A stretch of 64,000 bases of DNA from NCBI GenBank assembly GCA_910576995.1, contig CAJTLC010000015.1, positions 3,469 to 67,468 of the forward strand, written 5' to 3'. The position numbers were made by a program, and so were the translations under genes. The number at the start of each line of letters is the position of its first letter. The first letter of the stretch is position 1. This document shows positions 35,402-44,148 of the stretch, in pieces. Source of the stretch: an uncultured Ruminococcus sp. (lineage in GTDB: Bacteria > Bacillota > Clostridia > Oscillospirales > Ruminococcaceae). A model generated the notes under the pieces. That model had not been told where the DNA came from and did no database searches. It worked only from the letters and a program-made list of their open reading frames with translations.

Positions 35402-35509
35402 TTTTAACAAATGTAACTATACTATCTGAATTGCCTCGTGTCAGTAAGAGATATCTTCCCGCCACTGCTGTTATGAAGCGGAAAGCCATCGCCTATAGAG
35501 ACGGAAAAC

Positions 35510-36037
35510 TCAACGTCTCTTGAAGAGTATGGCAAATCCGCCAAGCAGACCAAAAAGTTCAGCCTTTATCAGTCCCCAGATGTACTCGCCTTTAAGATCG
35601 AACATTTCGAAAATCTCTCCTAAATGTAAGAAACATTTGAAGAATGTGAATTCGCCTATCCCCTCGTCAGCGAGTAAACTTGAAATTTCCCATGCATATT
35701 CAATACGTACCGCAAAGAAAATTGCAAGCAGAAACACAACAGCGCATATCGCCATTCCCAGAATCATAGGCGGATTTCCTTTTTTAGTCATAAATCCGAA
35801 TCCGAAAACCGAACCTGCTGCAATCAGAATTCCTATAGCCGAAAAGATGAAGCCCAGCTTTCCCACGATTATCCAAAGGAGCATTCCCGGAATTGCACCG
35901 ACTACCGCGCCAAGCAAGCCTTTCAGCAGCGTTATTACTGTAGACTCACTGCTGTACGATGAGCCATAGTTGTTGTAATCACCATAATTGTATGCGGAGT
36001 TCGGATCGCTATATCCGTTATTATTAAAATTATTCAT
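35510..36037 (-). CDS. membrane protein with Asn/Tyr/Gly-rich N-terminus, inside the ior operon
   Basis: 175 residues. A low-complexity cytoplasmic start (about 1-30: Asn, Tyr, Gly, Ser) is followed by three hydrophobic helices (about 35-55, 58-78, 88-108), a loop with EISSLLADEGIGEFTFFKCF, and a last hydrophobic helix ending FKRR. No family is recognised. An AAGAGG site precedes ATG 36037, 30 nt after iorA. Its position between the two subunit genes of one enzyme suggests insertion into the operon or a linked role such as precursor uptake; sequence alone does not decide. Confidence 0.72.
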   Translation of the reverse strand: MNNFNNNGYSDPNSAYNYGDYNNYGSSYSSESTVITLLKGLLGAVVGAIPGMLLWIIVGKLGFIFSAIGILIAAGSVFGFGFMTKKGNPPMILGMAICAVVFLLAIFFAVRIEYAWEISSLLADEGIGEFTFFKCFLHLGEIFEMFDLKGEYIWGLIKAELFGLLGGFAILFKRR

Positions 36038-36067
36038 ATAAACCTCTTTTCTAAGCGTCAATTGTTT

Positions 36068-37801
36068 TTATTCGTTTATCGCGCCGAGTCTGCACTGTTC
36101 CATGCAGATTCCGCAGCCTACGCACTGCGTATGATCTATGACAGCCTTGCCTTCCTTAATTGAGATTGCAGGGCAGCCCAGCTTCATACACTGCTTGCAT
36201 CCCACACATTTATCGGCGTCAACCTTGAAAGGCGGATTATGCTTAACATATTTAAGCAATGCACACGGACGACGGGAAATAATAACGCTCGCCTCGTCGG
36301 CAGTCAGTTCTTCCTTGATAGCCGCTTCAGTCTCTGCAAGCTTGTATGGATCGACAACGCGAACTCGCTTGATACCGATAGCACGGCAAAGCTGTTCCAG
36401 ATCGACAGCCGCAGCAGGATCGCCCTTAAGATTCTTACCTGTTGTGGGATTCTGCTGATGACCTGTCATTCCTGTTATGGAATTGTCAAGAATAATAACG
36501 GTTGAATTTGAATTGTTATAGGCAATATTGACAAGACCAGTCATTCCGCTGTGCATAAACGTGGAATCTCCAATAACAGCCACTGTTTTATGCTCGGATT
36601 CGCTGCCGCGCACCTTATTGAAACCATGCAGAGCCGAGATCGACGCTCCCATGCAGATAGTCGTATCAACAGCGTTAAGCGGAGCAGCCGCACCCAAAGT
36701 ATAGCAGCCGATATCGCCCGAAACCGTAATATCCAGCTTTTTCAGGCAATAGAAAAGTCCGCGGTGGGGACAGCCTGCGCACATTACAGGAGGACGTACC
36801 GGGATTTCCTCTTCGAGAACGGTACTCTCATTTTCGGTTCCGAGGACAGCCTTTCTGATCTGCGCACTGCTTATTTCGCCGATATTTCCGAATATCGACT
36901 TGCCCTCAACATTGGTTACGCCGATATTTCTGCAATGAGATTCTATAATGCCGTCAAGTTCCTCGACAACGATTATTCGCTCATATTCTGCGCAAAAATC
37001 ATGGATAAGCTTTTCGGGAAGCGGATTTACCATACCAAGTTTAAGTACGGCGGCGCTGTCTCCGAGAGCCTCCTTAACATACTGATAAGCCGCTCCGTTG
37101 GTGATTATACCCAGTTCTTTGCTTTCGGAATTCTCAATGCGGTTCAGCGCAGAAGTTTCAGCATATTCGGCAAGTTTTTTCGTGCGCTCCTCAACAAATA
37201 CGTGGCGACCCTTTGCAAATGCAGGCATCATAACGTATTTACGGGGATTTTTGGTGTATTCTTTCAATTCAAGTTCAACACGTTCTTCTGTATCGACAAT
37301 GCTCTGGGAATGAGCTACGCGAGTCGACATACGCACGATAACGGGCGTATCAAACTGCTCGGAAATATCGTAGGCAAGCTTTACAAAATCTCGGCATTCC
37401 GCGGAATCCGAGGGTTCAAGCATTGGAACTTTCGACGCTATGGCATGATGACGGCTGTCCTGCTCATTCTGCGAGGAATGCATACCCTGATCGTCGGCGA
37501 CCGCGATTACCATTCCTCCGTTTACGCCTGTATAAGCGGCTGTATACAGCGGATCAGCGGCAACGTTAAGTCCCACGTGCTTCATACCGCAAAAGCTTCT
37601 TGCGCCTGCGATGCTCGCACCGAGAGCCGCCTCCATGGCAACTTTTTCATTCGGCGCCCATTCGGCATATACCTCGTCATATTTTGCGACCTCTTCGGTT
37701 ATTTCGGTTGAAGGCGTACCCGGATAGCTCGAAACGAGCTTGCAGCCTGCCTCATAAAGTCCGCGGGCAAAAGCTTCGTTGCCCAACATTAATTTTTTCA
37801 T
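36068..37801 (-). CDS. iorA: indolepyruvate:ferredoxin oxidoreductase, alpha subunit
   Basis: 577 residues. The N-terminal POR-type domain (KLMLGNEAFARGLYEAG, SSYPGTPSTEI) is followed by the TPP-binding domain (GDIGCYTLGAAAPL, GASISALHGF, IGDSTFMHSGMTGL, and the metal-side DNSITGMTGHQQNP). Two C-terminal [4Fe-4S] ferredoxin motifs are present (CVGCKQCMKLGC and CVGCGICMEQC). An upstream PPVMCAGCPHRG cysteine motif is typical of IorA. First gene of the ior-paaK-ACT operon. Confidence 0.96.
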   Translation of the reverse strand: MKKLMLGNEAFARGLYEAGCKLVSSYPGTPSTEITEEVAKYDEVYAEWAPNEKVAMEAALGASIAGARSFCGMKHVGLNVAADPLYTAAYTGVNGGMVIAVADDQGMHSSQNEQDSRHHAIASKVPMLEPSDSAECRDFVKLAYDISEQFDTPVIVRMSTRVAHSQSIVDTEERVELELKEYTKNPRKYVMMPAFAKGRHVFVEERTKKLAEYAETSALNRIENSESKELGIITNGAAYQYVKEALGDSAAVLKLGMVNPLPEKLIHDFCAEYERIIVVEELDGIIESHCRNIGVTNVEGKSIFGNIGEISSAQIRKAVLGTENESTVLEEEIPVRPPVMCAGCPHRGLFYCLKKLDITVSGDIGCYTLGAAAPLNAVDTTICMGASISALHGFNKVRGSESEHKTVAVIGDSTFMHSGMTGLVNIAYNNSNSTVIILDNSITGMTGHQQNPTTGKNLKGDPAAAVDLEQLCRAIGIKRVRVVDPYKLAETEAAIKEELTADEASVIISRRPCALLKYVKHNPPFKVDADKCVGCKQCMKLGCPAISIKEGKAVIDHTQCVGCGICMEQCRLGAINE

Positions 37802-37815
37802 TTATCTTATTCCTT

Positions 37816-38637
37816 TCATATAGATTTACTTAACAAATATTCCGCGACGCCATCATAAGCATTGCTGCCTATTACGATATCGGCAGCCTTTTTCACGTCG
37901 GGATGCGCGTTTCCAACGGCTATTTTAACATCAGCCTGACTGAACATACTAAGATCGTTCAGATTATCTCCGAAAGCCACAATGCGTTCAAATCCGTATT
38001 TTTCGCGGAGAAAACGAAGCCCGTTCGCCTTTGAAGCCTCCGAGGAAAACGTTTCCAGATACCACTCTTTGCTGTAATTGTCTTCGTAAAAAGCGTAATC
38101 TGCATTTTCCAGTTCAGCCGCCCTGTTTTTAACGGGAAGCAGTTTTTCGCGATTTCCCGTGTAATTTATGTATATCTGCGTTCCGTCAAGACAATCGAGA
38201 ACGTCGCCGCACTGTATAAACGGCTGCTCGAATTTGCCCTTTCGTTCGGCGATATAAGCCTGCATCAGCTCGTTGTCGGCATGATCATAGCAAGTACAGA
38301 GCTTTCCGTCAACAAATTTGAAGACGAAACAGCGTATGCCGTTCTCATGAAACGACCGAACGAGTTCTTTCGCCGTATCTGTCGGTATATAGGCGTTTTT
38401 CAGGTATTCGTCATGAACAAGATCGTAAACGCACGCGCCGTTATTAAGAATGCACGGCACATTGATATGCAGCGATTTCGTCAGCGATTTTGCGGAATAT
38501 ATCGTCCTCGCCGTAGCAAATGTGAAGTTCATTCCGCCGTCGATAAGACGATTCAGAATTTCCACGGTTCGCTCCGAAAGTTTTCCCGTCGGTTCAAAAA
38601 GCGTTCCGTCAAGATCGGAAATATAAAGAGTTTTCAT
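37816..38637 (-). CDS. Cof-type HAD-IIB sugar-phosphate phosphatase
   Basis: 273 residues. Motif I DLDGTLF with the nucleophile Asp, motif II TFATART, motif III Lys near SSEASKANGLRFL, and motif IV FGDNLNDLSMF with a C2B cap between (about 85-195). This family dephosphorylates small phosphates (sugars, FMN, PLP); the substrate is not predictable. A GGGGGGA site lies 5 nt before ATG 38637. It is followed 14 nt later by iorA on the same strand, so it may lead that transcript. Confidence 0.9.
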   Translation of the reverse strand: MKTLYISDLDGTLFEPTGKLSERTVEILNRLIDGGMNFTFATARTIYSAKSLTKSLHINVPCILNNGACVYDLVHDEYLKNAYIPTDTAKELVRSFHENGIRCFVFKFVDGKLCTCYDHADNELMQAYIAERKGKFEQPFIQCGDVLDCLDGTQIYINYTGNREKLLPVKNRAAELENADYAFYEDNYSKEWYLETFSSEASKANGLRFLREKYGFERIVAFGDNLNDLSMFSQADVKIAVGNAHPDVKKAADIVIGSNAYDGVAEYLLSKSI

Positions 38638-38654
38638 CAAAATCCCCCCTTATA

Positions 38655-38670
38655 AGAGCCTTAACAGGCT
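38655..38670. repeat. minimal hairpin-element remnant
   Basis: AGAGCC TTAA CAGGCT resembles two fused outer ends of the E5/E7 type with everything between deleted. Short, so chance is possible. Confidence 0.3.
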
Positions 38671-38913
38671 ATAAGATCGCCTTATTAAATTATAACATAG
38701 AAAATTCAAAAAGTGAATATTTTTTTGTTTTATAAAAAATTATTTGTACATAGTTACAAATTTCTTTGCATTTTTATGTGCAGTCTTACTAATTAGAATG
38801 GTTCAATAAATTTCCTATTAATTAAAATCGGGAAATATTTTCTATTATTTCCACAAAATTATGTTGAAAACTATGTTGAAAGCATTGAAAATCAACAAAA
38901 TTAAAATGTGCTA

Positions 38914-38942
38914 TTGACATATTCAATTCAACGTTGTATAAT
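38914..38942 (+). promoter_or_regulatory. sigma-A promoter of folT-folC
   Basis: TTGACA (38914-38919) and TATAAT (38937-38942), 17-nt spacer. Transcription from about 38949 places the tetrahydrofolate riboswitch about 35 nt into the leader. Confidence 0.88.
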
Positions 38943-38984
38943 AAATTCGGCAACTGCAAAACTATATGATCATTCAGCATTGCC

Positions 38985-39086
38985 AAGAAGAGTAAAAATA
39001 CGTTCGTAAAGTGTCAGTTGAACGGGGAGTTGTCAGCTGAACGAAAGACAAGTCGTCTGCGGTTCGTATTTTGCATCCCGCTTCAT
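38985..39086 (+). ncRNA. tetrahydrofolate (THF/folT) riboswitch
   Basis: The conserved folT-motif pieces occur in order: GAAGAGTA, then TTCGTAAAGTGT, TGAACGGGGAGTTG with CTGAACGAA, then GTCGTCTGCGG and TTGCATCCCGCTTC. P1 pairs GAAG with CTTC, P2 pairs AAATACG with CGTATTT, and the TCAGTTGAAC/GTTGTCAGCTGAAC part forms the pseudoknotted P3 side. The downstream genes (folate ECF transporter component and FolC) are the classical targets. Recognised from the consensus by eye, not by a covariance search. Confidence 0.93.
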
Positions 39087-39105
39087 AAGACATTTTAACC
39101 GAGTT

Positions 39106-39152
39106 ATACTCCTTTACCTATGTCATTATGATGTGGAAAAGGAGGTTTTTTA
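39106..39152 (+). promoter_or_regulatory. expression platform of the THF riboswitch: Shine-Dalgarno inside a hairpin
   Basis: ACTCCTTTACC can pair with GGAAAAGGAGGT, hiding the folT ribosome-binding site AAGGAGG. TTTTTTA follows directly, so the same stem could act as a terminator. Either way, ligand binding would switch folT off. Confidence 0.65.
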
Positions 39153-39154
39153 TT

Positions 39155-39736
39155 ATGATCACAAGCAAAAACAATTCAGCCGTCGGAAACATCAAGCTTT
39201 TCGGCAACGTCCGCGTTATGACCGTCGCAGGACTTTTCATCGCGATGAGCATCGTTCTCGGAAAATTTCTCGCAATCAACATCGGCACAAGCATTAGAAT
39301 CAGCTTCGAAAATCTGCCCGTTCTCATGGCCGGCATCTTCTTCGGTCCGTTCGTCGGCGGAGCTGTAGGACTGGGCGCGGATATTATCGGAAGCATTCTC
39401 AAAGGCTACGATATCAACCCCATAATCGCCCTCGGTGCAGCCTCGATCGGCATTTTTTCAGGACTTTCCTCAATGCTTATCTCACGTACACGCGCCAAAT
39501 CCACATCACTTGTAAACATTCTTGTTTCGGTTTTCAGCGCTCACATCATCGGATCTATGATCATCAAATCAATTGGCATGATCGTGTATTTTCATACGCC
39601 AATCGAAGTCATTGCACTGAGAATCCCACTGTATATCGGCATTGGACTTCTTGAATTTTTCGTAATCTTCCTGCTTCTCAAAAACAAAGCTTTCGTCTCA
39701 TATATCGAGCGAATGAATCACAGGCGAAATCAATGA
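39155..39736 (+). CDS. folT: folate ECF transporter, substrate-binding S component
   Basis: 193 residues with five to six membrane helices. Family features: VMTVAGLFIAMSIVLGKFLAI, ISFENLPVLMAGIFFGPFVGG and AVGLGADIIGSIL, as in ECF S components of the folate group. It works with a shared EcfA/A'/T module encoded elsewhere. The THF riboswitch upstream and folC downstream (ATGA overlap) support folate as ligand. The ATG at 39155 has AAGGAGG 8 nt before it; in-frame ATGs further upstream lie within the regulatory hairpin. Confidence 0.93.
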   Translation: MITSKNNSAVGNIKLFGNVRVMTVAGLFIAMSIVLGKFLAINIGTSIRISFENLPVLMAGIFFGPFVGGAVGLGADIIGSILKGYDINPIIALGAASIGIFSGLSSMLISRTRAKSTSLVNILVSVFSAHIIGSMIIKSIGMIVYFHTPIEVIALRIPLYIGIGLLEFFVIFLLLKNKAFVSYIERMNHRRNQ

Positions 39737-41013
39737 ATGCACGTGAATATTTAAAAGTTGCCGCTCTCCGCGGCAGCAAACTTGGTCTCGAACGTGTGAC
39801 TGAACTTTGCAAAAAATTAGGCGATCCGCAGGAAAAACTCAAGATCGTCCATGTTGCCGGAACGAACGGAAAAGGCTCGTTTTGCGCCATGCTTTCGGGA
39901 ATTCTTAGTCATTCCGGTTATACTGTAGGCGGATTTTCATCCCCCGCTCTAACCGATGTGACGGAAAGTCTGACAATAAACGGAGTTCCGATCCCCGACT
40001 GCGAATTTGAAAAAATCATGGCGGAAATCATTCCGTACTGCGAGGAAATGGACGATAAGCCCACGGAATTCGAAGTTCTGACAGCGGCGGCATATTTCTA
40101 TTTCTATAAAAGCGGCTGCGATATTGCCGTGGTCGAATGCGGAATGGGCGGCGATTCTGATTCCACTAATGTAATAAGTTCTCCTGTTTTGTCGGTAATC
40201 ACCAACGTTGCAGTAGATCACGCGGCATTTCTCGGCAACACGACAGAAAAAATAGCTCGTCATAAAGCGGGCATAATAAAGCCTCGCAGACCTGTTCTAT
40301 ACGGCGGAAACGACAGTGCGGCTCTGAAAATTATTCGCGAAATATCGGCAAAAAACAATGCTCCCCTGACCGTTTCGGATATGAGCAGAATTAATTTTTC
40401 TCGCTCCGATCTCTTTGGAACGGAAGTCGATTTCAGCGGATTTGGCAGGCTTAAAACATCCCTAAGCGGCACTTATCAACAATATAACATGGCAAACGTG
40501 CTGACAGCCGTGGAGATTCTCCGTCGCGAAGGTTTTGAAATTCCAAAAAGCAGCGTAGAATCAGGACTTTCAGATATCAGTCACCACGGCAGATTCGAAA
40601 TTATAAATCGCGATCCTCTTGTAATATTTGACGGCGCGCATAACCCTGACGGCATAATATGCGCCGCTGAAAGTATCGAAAATTATTTTAACTCAAAAGT
40701 GGTTCTGCTGATAGGCGTAATGGCGGACAAAGAATACTGGCTTTATCCCGAAATACTGGGAAAATTCACGGAGCGAGCATTTACCGTGATTCCCGATAAT
40801 CCGCGCGCGCTCGATAGTGAAATACTGAAAAATGCGTTCGTGGAAAAAGGAATTCCGGCTGAATCTTACCACGATATCTCCACAGGAATTCGCGCCGCAT
40901 TCGAGTTTTCAGTCCAAAACGGACTTCCGCTGACAGCGCTCGGCTCGCTTTATATGTACCGCGAGTTTTCGGCTATTTTCAGCCAAATATATCGTGAAAA
41001 TCCTCGCGGATAA
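39733..41013 (+). CDS. folC: bifunctional folylpolyglutamate/dihydrofolate synthase
   Basis: 426 residues, Mur-ligase fold. ATP loop VAGTNGKGSFCAML, omega-loop region FSSPALTDVTESLTING, VVECGMGGDSDSTNVI, ITNVAVDHAAFLG with KAGIIK, and the C-terminal DGAHNPDG. It adds glutamates to folates, trapping what FolT imports. It starts inside the folT stop (ATGA). Its last 35 nt overlap the convergent gene at 40979-41512. Confidence 0.96.
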   Translation: MNAREYLKVAALRGSKLGLERVTELCKKLGDPQEKLKIVHVAGTNGKGSFCAMLSGILSHSGYTVGGFSSPALTDVTESLTINGVPIPDCEFEKIMAEIIPYCEEMDDKPTEFEVLTAAAYFYFYKSGCDIAVVECGMGGDSDSTNVISSPVLSVITNVAVDHAAFLGNTTEKIARHKAGIIKPRRPVLYGGNDSAALKIIREISAKNNAPLTVSDMSRINFSRSDLFGTEVDFSGFGRLKTSLSGTYQQYNMANVLTAVEILRREGFEIPKSSVESGLSDISHHGRFEIINRDPLVIFDGAHNPDGIICAAESIENYFNSKVVLLIGVMADKEYWLYPEILGKFTERAFTVIPDNPRALDSEILKNAFVEKGIPAESYHDISTGIRAAFEFSVQNGLPLTALGSLYMYREFSAIFSQIYRENPRG

Positions 41014-41512
41014 ACCGATGATAAGCAATATGACAGCCCTCCAAGCACGGCTCGGCAGTCAGGCAATAAACGTATTCGTCGGGAATTCCGTCGGCAAAAT
41101 AAACCAGCTTATCAAATTCTTCACCGTCGCCCTCTTCTATCACGATTTTATCGGAATATCGCTGAAATACGCCGATCGCGTCATCTATTGAGCGGCAATG
41201 ATTTCTGACAGTTTCAATCAGTTCGGTTATAAATCCGTATCCCTCGTTTAAATTATTAACATAAGATGTGCCTTTCGCAGATACAGTAAAACAATATCCG
41301 TCCTTGATTGGGCGGATATTTATTTTATCAAGTTTTTTCTCAGAATATCGGCAAAATTCAGCAAGGCTCTCCTCATTGACTTCCTCGCCCGCGATATTCG
41401 CAAGAGAAGAATTCATATAATTCAGGCTCATCGGACGATTATCCCAGCCAAGCTTTATCTGTGCTTCCTTAATATTATCTATCAAATTTTTTTCAAGACG
41501 TGCAAAATTCAT
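40979..41512 (-). CDS. DUF3877-like cytoplasmic protein
   Basis: 177 residues, no signal or membrane helix. The N-terminus MNFARLEKNLIDNIKEAQIKLGW and the pattern of short strands and helices match my memory of DUF3877 in Firmicutes, which is functionally uncharacterised. GGAG lies before the ATG. It follows the GH25 lysozyme gene by 10 nt on the same strand and may share its transcript. The 3' end overlaps folC. Confidence 0.75.
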   Translation of the reverse strand: MNFARLEKNLIDNIKEAQIKLGWDNRPMSLNYMNSSLANIAGEEVNEESLAEFCRYSEKKLDKINIRPIKDGYCFTVSAKGTSYVNNLNEGYGFITELIETVRNHCRSIDDAIGVFQRYSDKIVIEEGDGEEFDKLVYFADGIPDEYVYCLTAEPCLEGCHIAYHRFIREDFHDIFG

Positions 41513-41522
41513 AATTTCTCCT

Positions 41523-42488
41523 TTATTCCGACGGCGTTGCTACAGGCGGAGCGCTGTAATCTTTAAAGCAAACGTTAAGATCGACAGCTCCCGTAATTCC
41601 CGGAACTGTTCCCGTACTGCTGTACTGCCACATATCATACTCATAATAAAACGACGGCGACGCAGTATATTCCGCAAGCCAGAATTCGTAATCCTTTACA
41701 CGCGGCAAATCAAGCTTATGTGTCGCAGTCGAAGCATTCTGATAGATCATAGGCGTATATCCTGCCGATTTCACCCTTTCGCAGAATGCAACGCAGCAAT
41801 CAGCTAAATTTTCTACTGTCATTGAATCTGTTCGGGCATGATCTTCATAAATCAATTCCCAGTCAAAAACTATGGGATATGTAATGTCATAGGCTGAAAC
41901 AGCGTCCAGAACTGCGTCCGCCTCTTCAATAGCTTCAGCTTCTGTAGTCGCCTGAGAAAAGAAATAAACTCCCACATCCAGCCCGGCTTCGGACGCTCCT
42001 GACAAATTATCGTAAAGCATAGTATCCATAGTCAGTATTCCGTCTCCGTAAGTACGATAGCCAGCCCTGATCATTACAAATTCTATTCCTGCCGATTTAA
42101 CCTGCTGCCAGTCGATAATTCCCTGATGTTCGGAAATATCTATGCCCACAATCGACGGTATATCAGGATTTCCGTTATATTTTACAAATCCGTTCGCGTC
42201 TGCTGAAAAATTGGCAGGATCAAGATTACTTGCCGGAACGTCGCTGAAAGCAGGAATGAACGTTTCGCCCATCGTACTATTATGCATAAGAATTTTCTTG
42301 CCGTCAAGCTGATAAAAAGTTTCCTCCTTTTCAATAACAGCACGGGTGCGTACCTGCGGATCAGCATTTGCCGCCACTGAACCCGAATTGCGAATGAAAA
42401 AGAACGCTATAACGGTTATAAGCCCAAGTATTACAACGGCTTCAAGAATAGCCGCCGCTTTCAGCAGATTTGTTGTATTCAGCTTCAA
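41523..42488 (-). CDS. GH25 lysozyme (N,O-diacetylmuramidase)
   Basis: About 322 residues. One N-terminal membrane or signal-anchor helix (about 8-30) precedes a short linker region and a GH25 domain (about 110-315) with GIDISEHQGIIDW, VMIRAGYRTYGDG, VGVYFFSQA, the DxE active site in PIVFDWELIYED, and MWQYSSTG..PGITGAVDLNVCF. It cleaves peptidoglycan on the outer face. Start choice: GGAGG lies 8 nt before TTG 42488. An in-frame ATG at 42503 has no ribosome-binding site and itself contains the GGAGG; both give the same anchor and enzyme. Confidence 0.9.
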   Translation of the reverse strand: MKLNTTNLLKAAAILEAVVILGLITVIAFFFIRNSGSVAANADPQVRTRAVIEKEETFYQLDGKKILMHNSTMGETFIPAFSDVPASNLDPANFSADANGFVKYNGNPDIPSIVGIDISEHQGIIDWQQVKSAGIEFVMIRAGYRTYGDGILTMDTMLYDNLSGASEAGLDVGVYFFSQATTEAEAIEEADAVLDAVSAYDITYPIVFDWELIYEDHARTDSMTVENLADCCVAFCERVKSAGYTPMIYQNASTATHKLDLPRVKDYEFWLAEYTASPSFYYEYDMWQYSSTGTVPGITGAVDLNVCFKDYSAPPVATPSE

Positions 42489-42598
42489 TTTTTTGTCCTC
42501 CATGATGTAAACGCGTCTTTTCGACAAATTATGCATGATTAATAATAACATATTTTTTTACGTTTGTAAATAGATTTTGCAAAAAATTTGCATTTATA

Positions 42599-43897
42599 CT
42601 AATTTAATATTTTAACCTTGCATATTTCCACTCGATGATGCAGAATTTTCAGCACGTCAATATGAAGTCCGTCGCTTTCGATAAACGTCTTTGTGCCGTC
42701 CTTGGGTATTTCGCCCAGTTCTGCAATAACATAGCCGCCGAAAGTATCGTATTTTTCAGCCTCCAGTTCGACCTCCAACTCCTCGCAGAATTCACCTATA
42801 GTCGTCGTTCCGGGAACTATCCATGTGTCTTCGCCTATCTTTTTCAGTCTCAGTTCAGGTTCGTCAAGTTCGTCGTCGTCGAAATCCCCCACAAGCTGCT
42901 CCACAAGGTCGGTCACGGTAATTATACCTGTCATTCCGCCGTATTCGTCAGCCACAACTGCAAAATGATCCGCGCCTTTCTTCTTCATATGCGCAAAAAG
43001 ATTATCGGCTTTCATAGTTTCATGAACGAAAAACGGCTCTTTTACCGCATTTTTCATAATATTTTCACGGCTTTTATTCTCAAGGCGAAAATAATCTTTC
43101 GCGTTCAGAATCCCGATTATCTCGTCAACGCTTTCGCCGCATATCGGAAATCTCGAATGTCGGGTACGATGTATGGTTTCTTCCCATTTTTCCACGGGAT
43201 CATTATTCCAGATAACCGAAACATCGGTACGATGCGTACAGATCTGCTCCGCAGTCATATCGTCAAATGCGAAAATGTTCTTGATTATACGGTTTTCCGT
43301 TTCGTCGATAGTCCCCTTTTCAGCGCCGGCATCGGACATTTTCAATATTTCTTCCTCCGCGTCAGGCGCGTCCGGTGAATTCGGATTTATGCCCATTATA
43401 CGCAAAACCCCGCTTGCGGAAACATTAAGCAGACATACCATAGGCGCGAATAAAATACGTATCAGATTGACTGCTCCCGAAAGTTTCATCGCAATACGCT
43501 CCGGATCTTTCATCGCTGCTCTTTTGGGAACAAGTTCGCCGAAAACTATGACGACGAAAGCGAGCATAACCGTTACGGCAATAAGCGCAAAGGGGCGTAT
43601 TACCTCCTTGGAAACGGGAAAATCGGTTTTCATAACCAGCTGCACCAGCGGATCGGCGAAATAATCGGCTGCAAACGCCGCCGCAATAAATCCTGACAGC
43701 GTTACGGCAGTCTGAACAGCCGCCAGACATTTATGAGAATTGTTAAGCAGTCTTGTCAGGGATTCATATTTTTCCGGCTCCTCGTCGGCTAATTTTTCAA
43801 GTTTGTTGGGATTTACTGATATTACGGCAATTTCCGCGCAGGCGAAAAGAGCGTTTAGCATTATAAGTATCACAAGCAGAATTATCTGCGGTATCAT
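42599..43897 (-). CDS. CNNM/CorC-type (hemolysin family) membrane protein with CBS domains
   Basis: 432 residues. A DUF21/CNNM transmembrane domain (about 1-185) contains NALFACAEIAVISVNPNKLEKL and FGELVPKRAA. Two CBS domains follow (about 205-335; MTAEQICTHRTDV, ADHFAVVADEYGGMTGIITVTDLVEQLVGD), then a CorC/HlyC domain (about 350-425). Such proteins export or sense Mg2+/Co2+; the hemolysin label is historical. ACGGAGG precedes the ATG. A 190-nt leader with several stable stems suggests RNA-level control. Confidence 0.93.
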   Translation of the reverse strand: MIPQIILLVILIMLNALFACAEIAVISVNPNKLEKLADEEPEKYESLTRLLNNSHKCLAAVQTAVTLSGFIAAAFAADYFADPLVQLVMKTDFPVSKEVIRPFALIAVTVMLAFVVIVFGELVPKRAAMKDPERIAMKLSGAVNLIRILFAPMVCLLNVSASGVLRIMGINPNSPDAPDAEEEILKMSDAGAEKGTIDETENRIIKNIFAFDDMTAEQICTHRTDVSVIWNNDPVEKWEETIHRTRHSRFPICGESVDEIIGILNAKDYFRLENKSRENIMKNAVKEPFFVHETMKADNLFAHMKKKGADHFAVVADEYGGMTGIITVTDLVEQLVGDFDDDELDEPELRLKKIGEDTWIVPGTTTIGEFCEELEVELEAEKYDTFGGYVIAELGEIPKDGTKTFIESDGLHIDVLKILHHRVEICKVKILN

Positions 43898-43929
43898 GAA
43901 AAAACCTCCGTAAATTTATTGAGTAACTT

Positions 43930-44080
43930 CGAAAAGGCATAGCCCGAATCACTGAAAAATCAGCGCAGACCATGCCTTTTATAAACTGTTTTCATTTTTT
44001 TCTCGAACTTAAATTCCGGAGACTTTCGGGAATTACACCCATCGGGCGTACTGTCCATTAAAGAATTCACCTCGCAGCTA
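43930..44080 (-). ncRNA. structured leader RNA of the CNNM gene, unidentified class
   Basis: Transcribed on the minus strand from about 44088. Visible elements in order: GCGAGGTGAATTC; GTACGCCCGATGGGTGTAATT; the hairpin AATTCC CG..CG GGAATT; an A-rich joint; a long stem AAAAGGCAT...ATGCCTTTT that encloses CTGATTTTTCAG; then the GGAGG of the gene. The density of short paired blocks and the Mg-transport-type gene suggest a metal-responsive riboswitch, but I could not match the M-box, NiCo or yybP-ykoY consensus. Confidence 0.45.
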
Positions 44081-44094
44081 AATAATTATTATAT

Positions 44095-44123
44095 ATTATA
44101 TCACATTAAGCCGATAATGTCAA
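44095..44123 (-). promoter_or_regulatory. sigma-A promoter of the CNNM gene
   Basis: TTGACA (44123-44118) and TATAAT (44100-44095) on the minus strand, 17-nt spacer; leader of about 190 nt. Confidence 0.85.
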
Positions 44124-44148
44124 TAGTCTGTGAGATTTTTTTAACAAA

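Noticed and set aside
36551..37711. 386-residue open frame on the plus strand opposite iorA
   Set aside because: Lies fully antisense to a well-supported enzyme gene, has Cys/His/Arg-rich composition without motifs, and no ribosome-binding site.
43930..44080. M-box (ykoK) magnesium riboswitch
   Set aside because: Only fragments such as ACGCC..ATGGGT resemble it; their order and the later M-box blocks do not fit.
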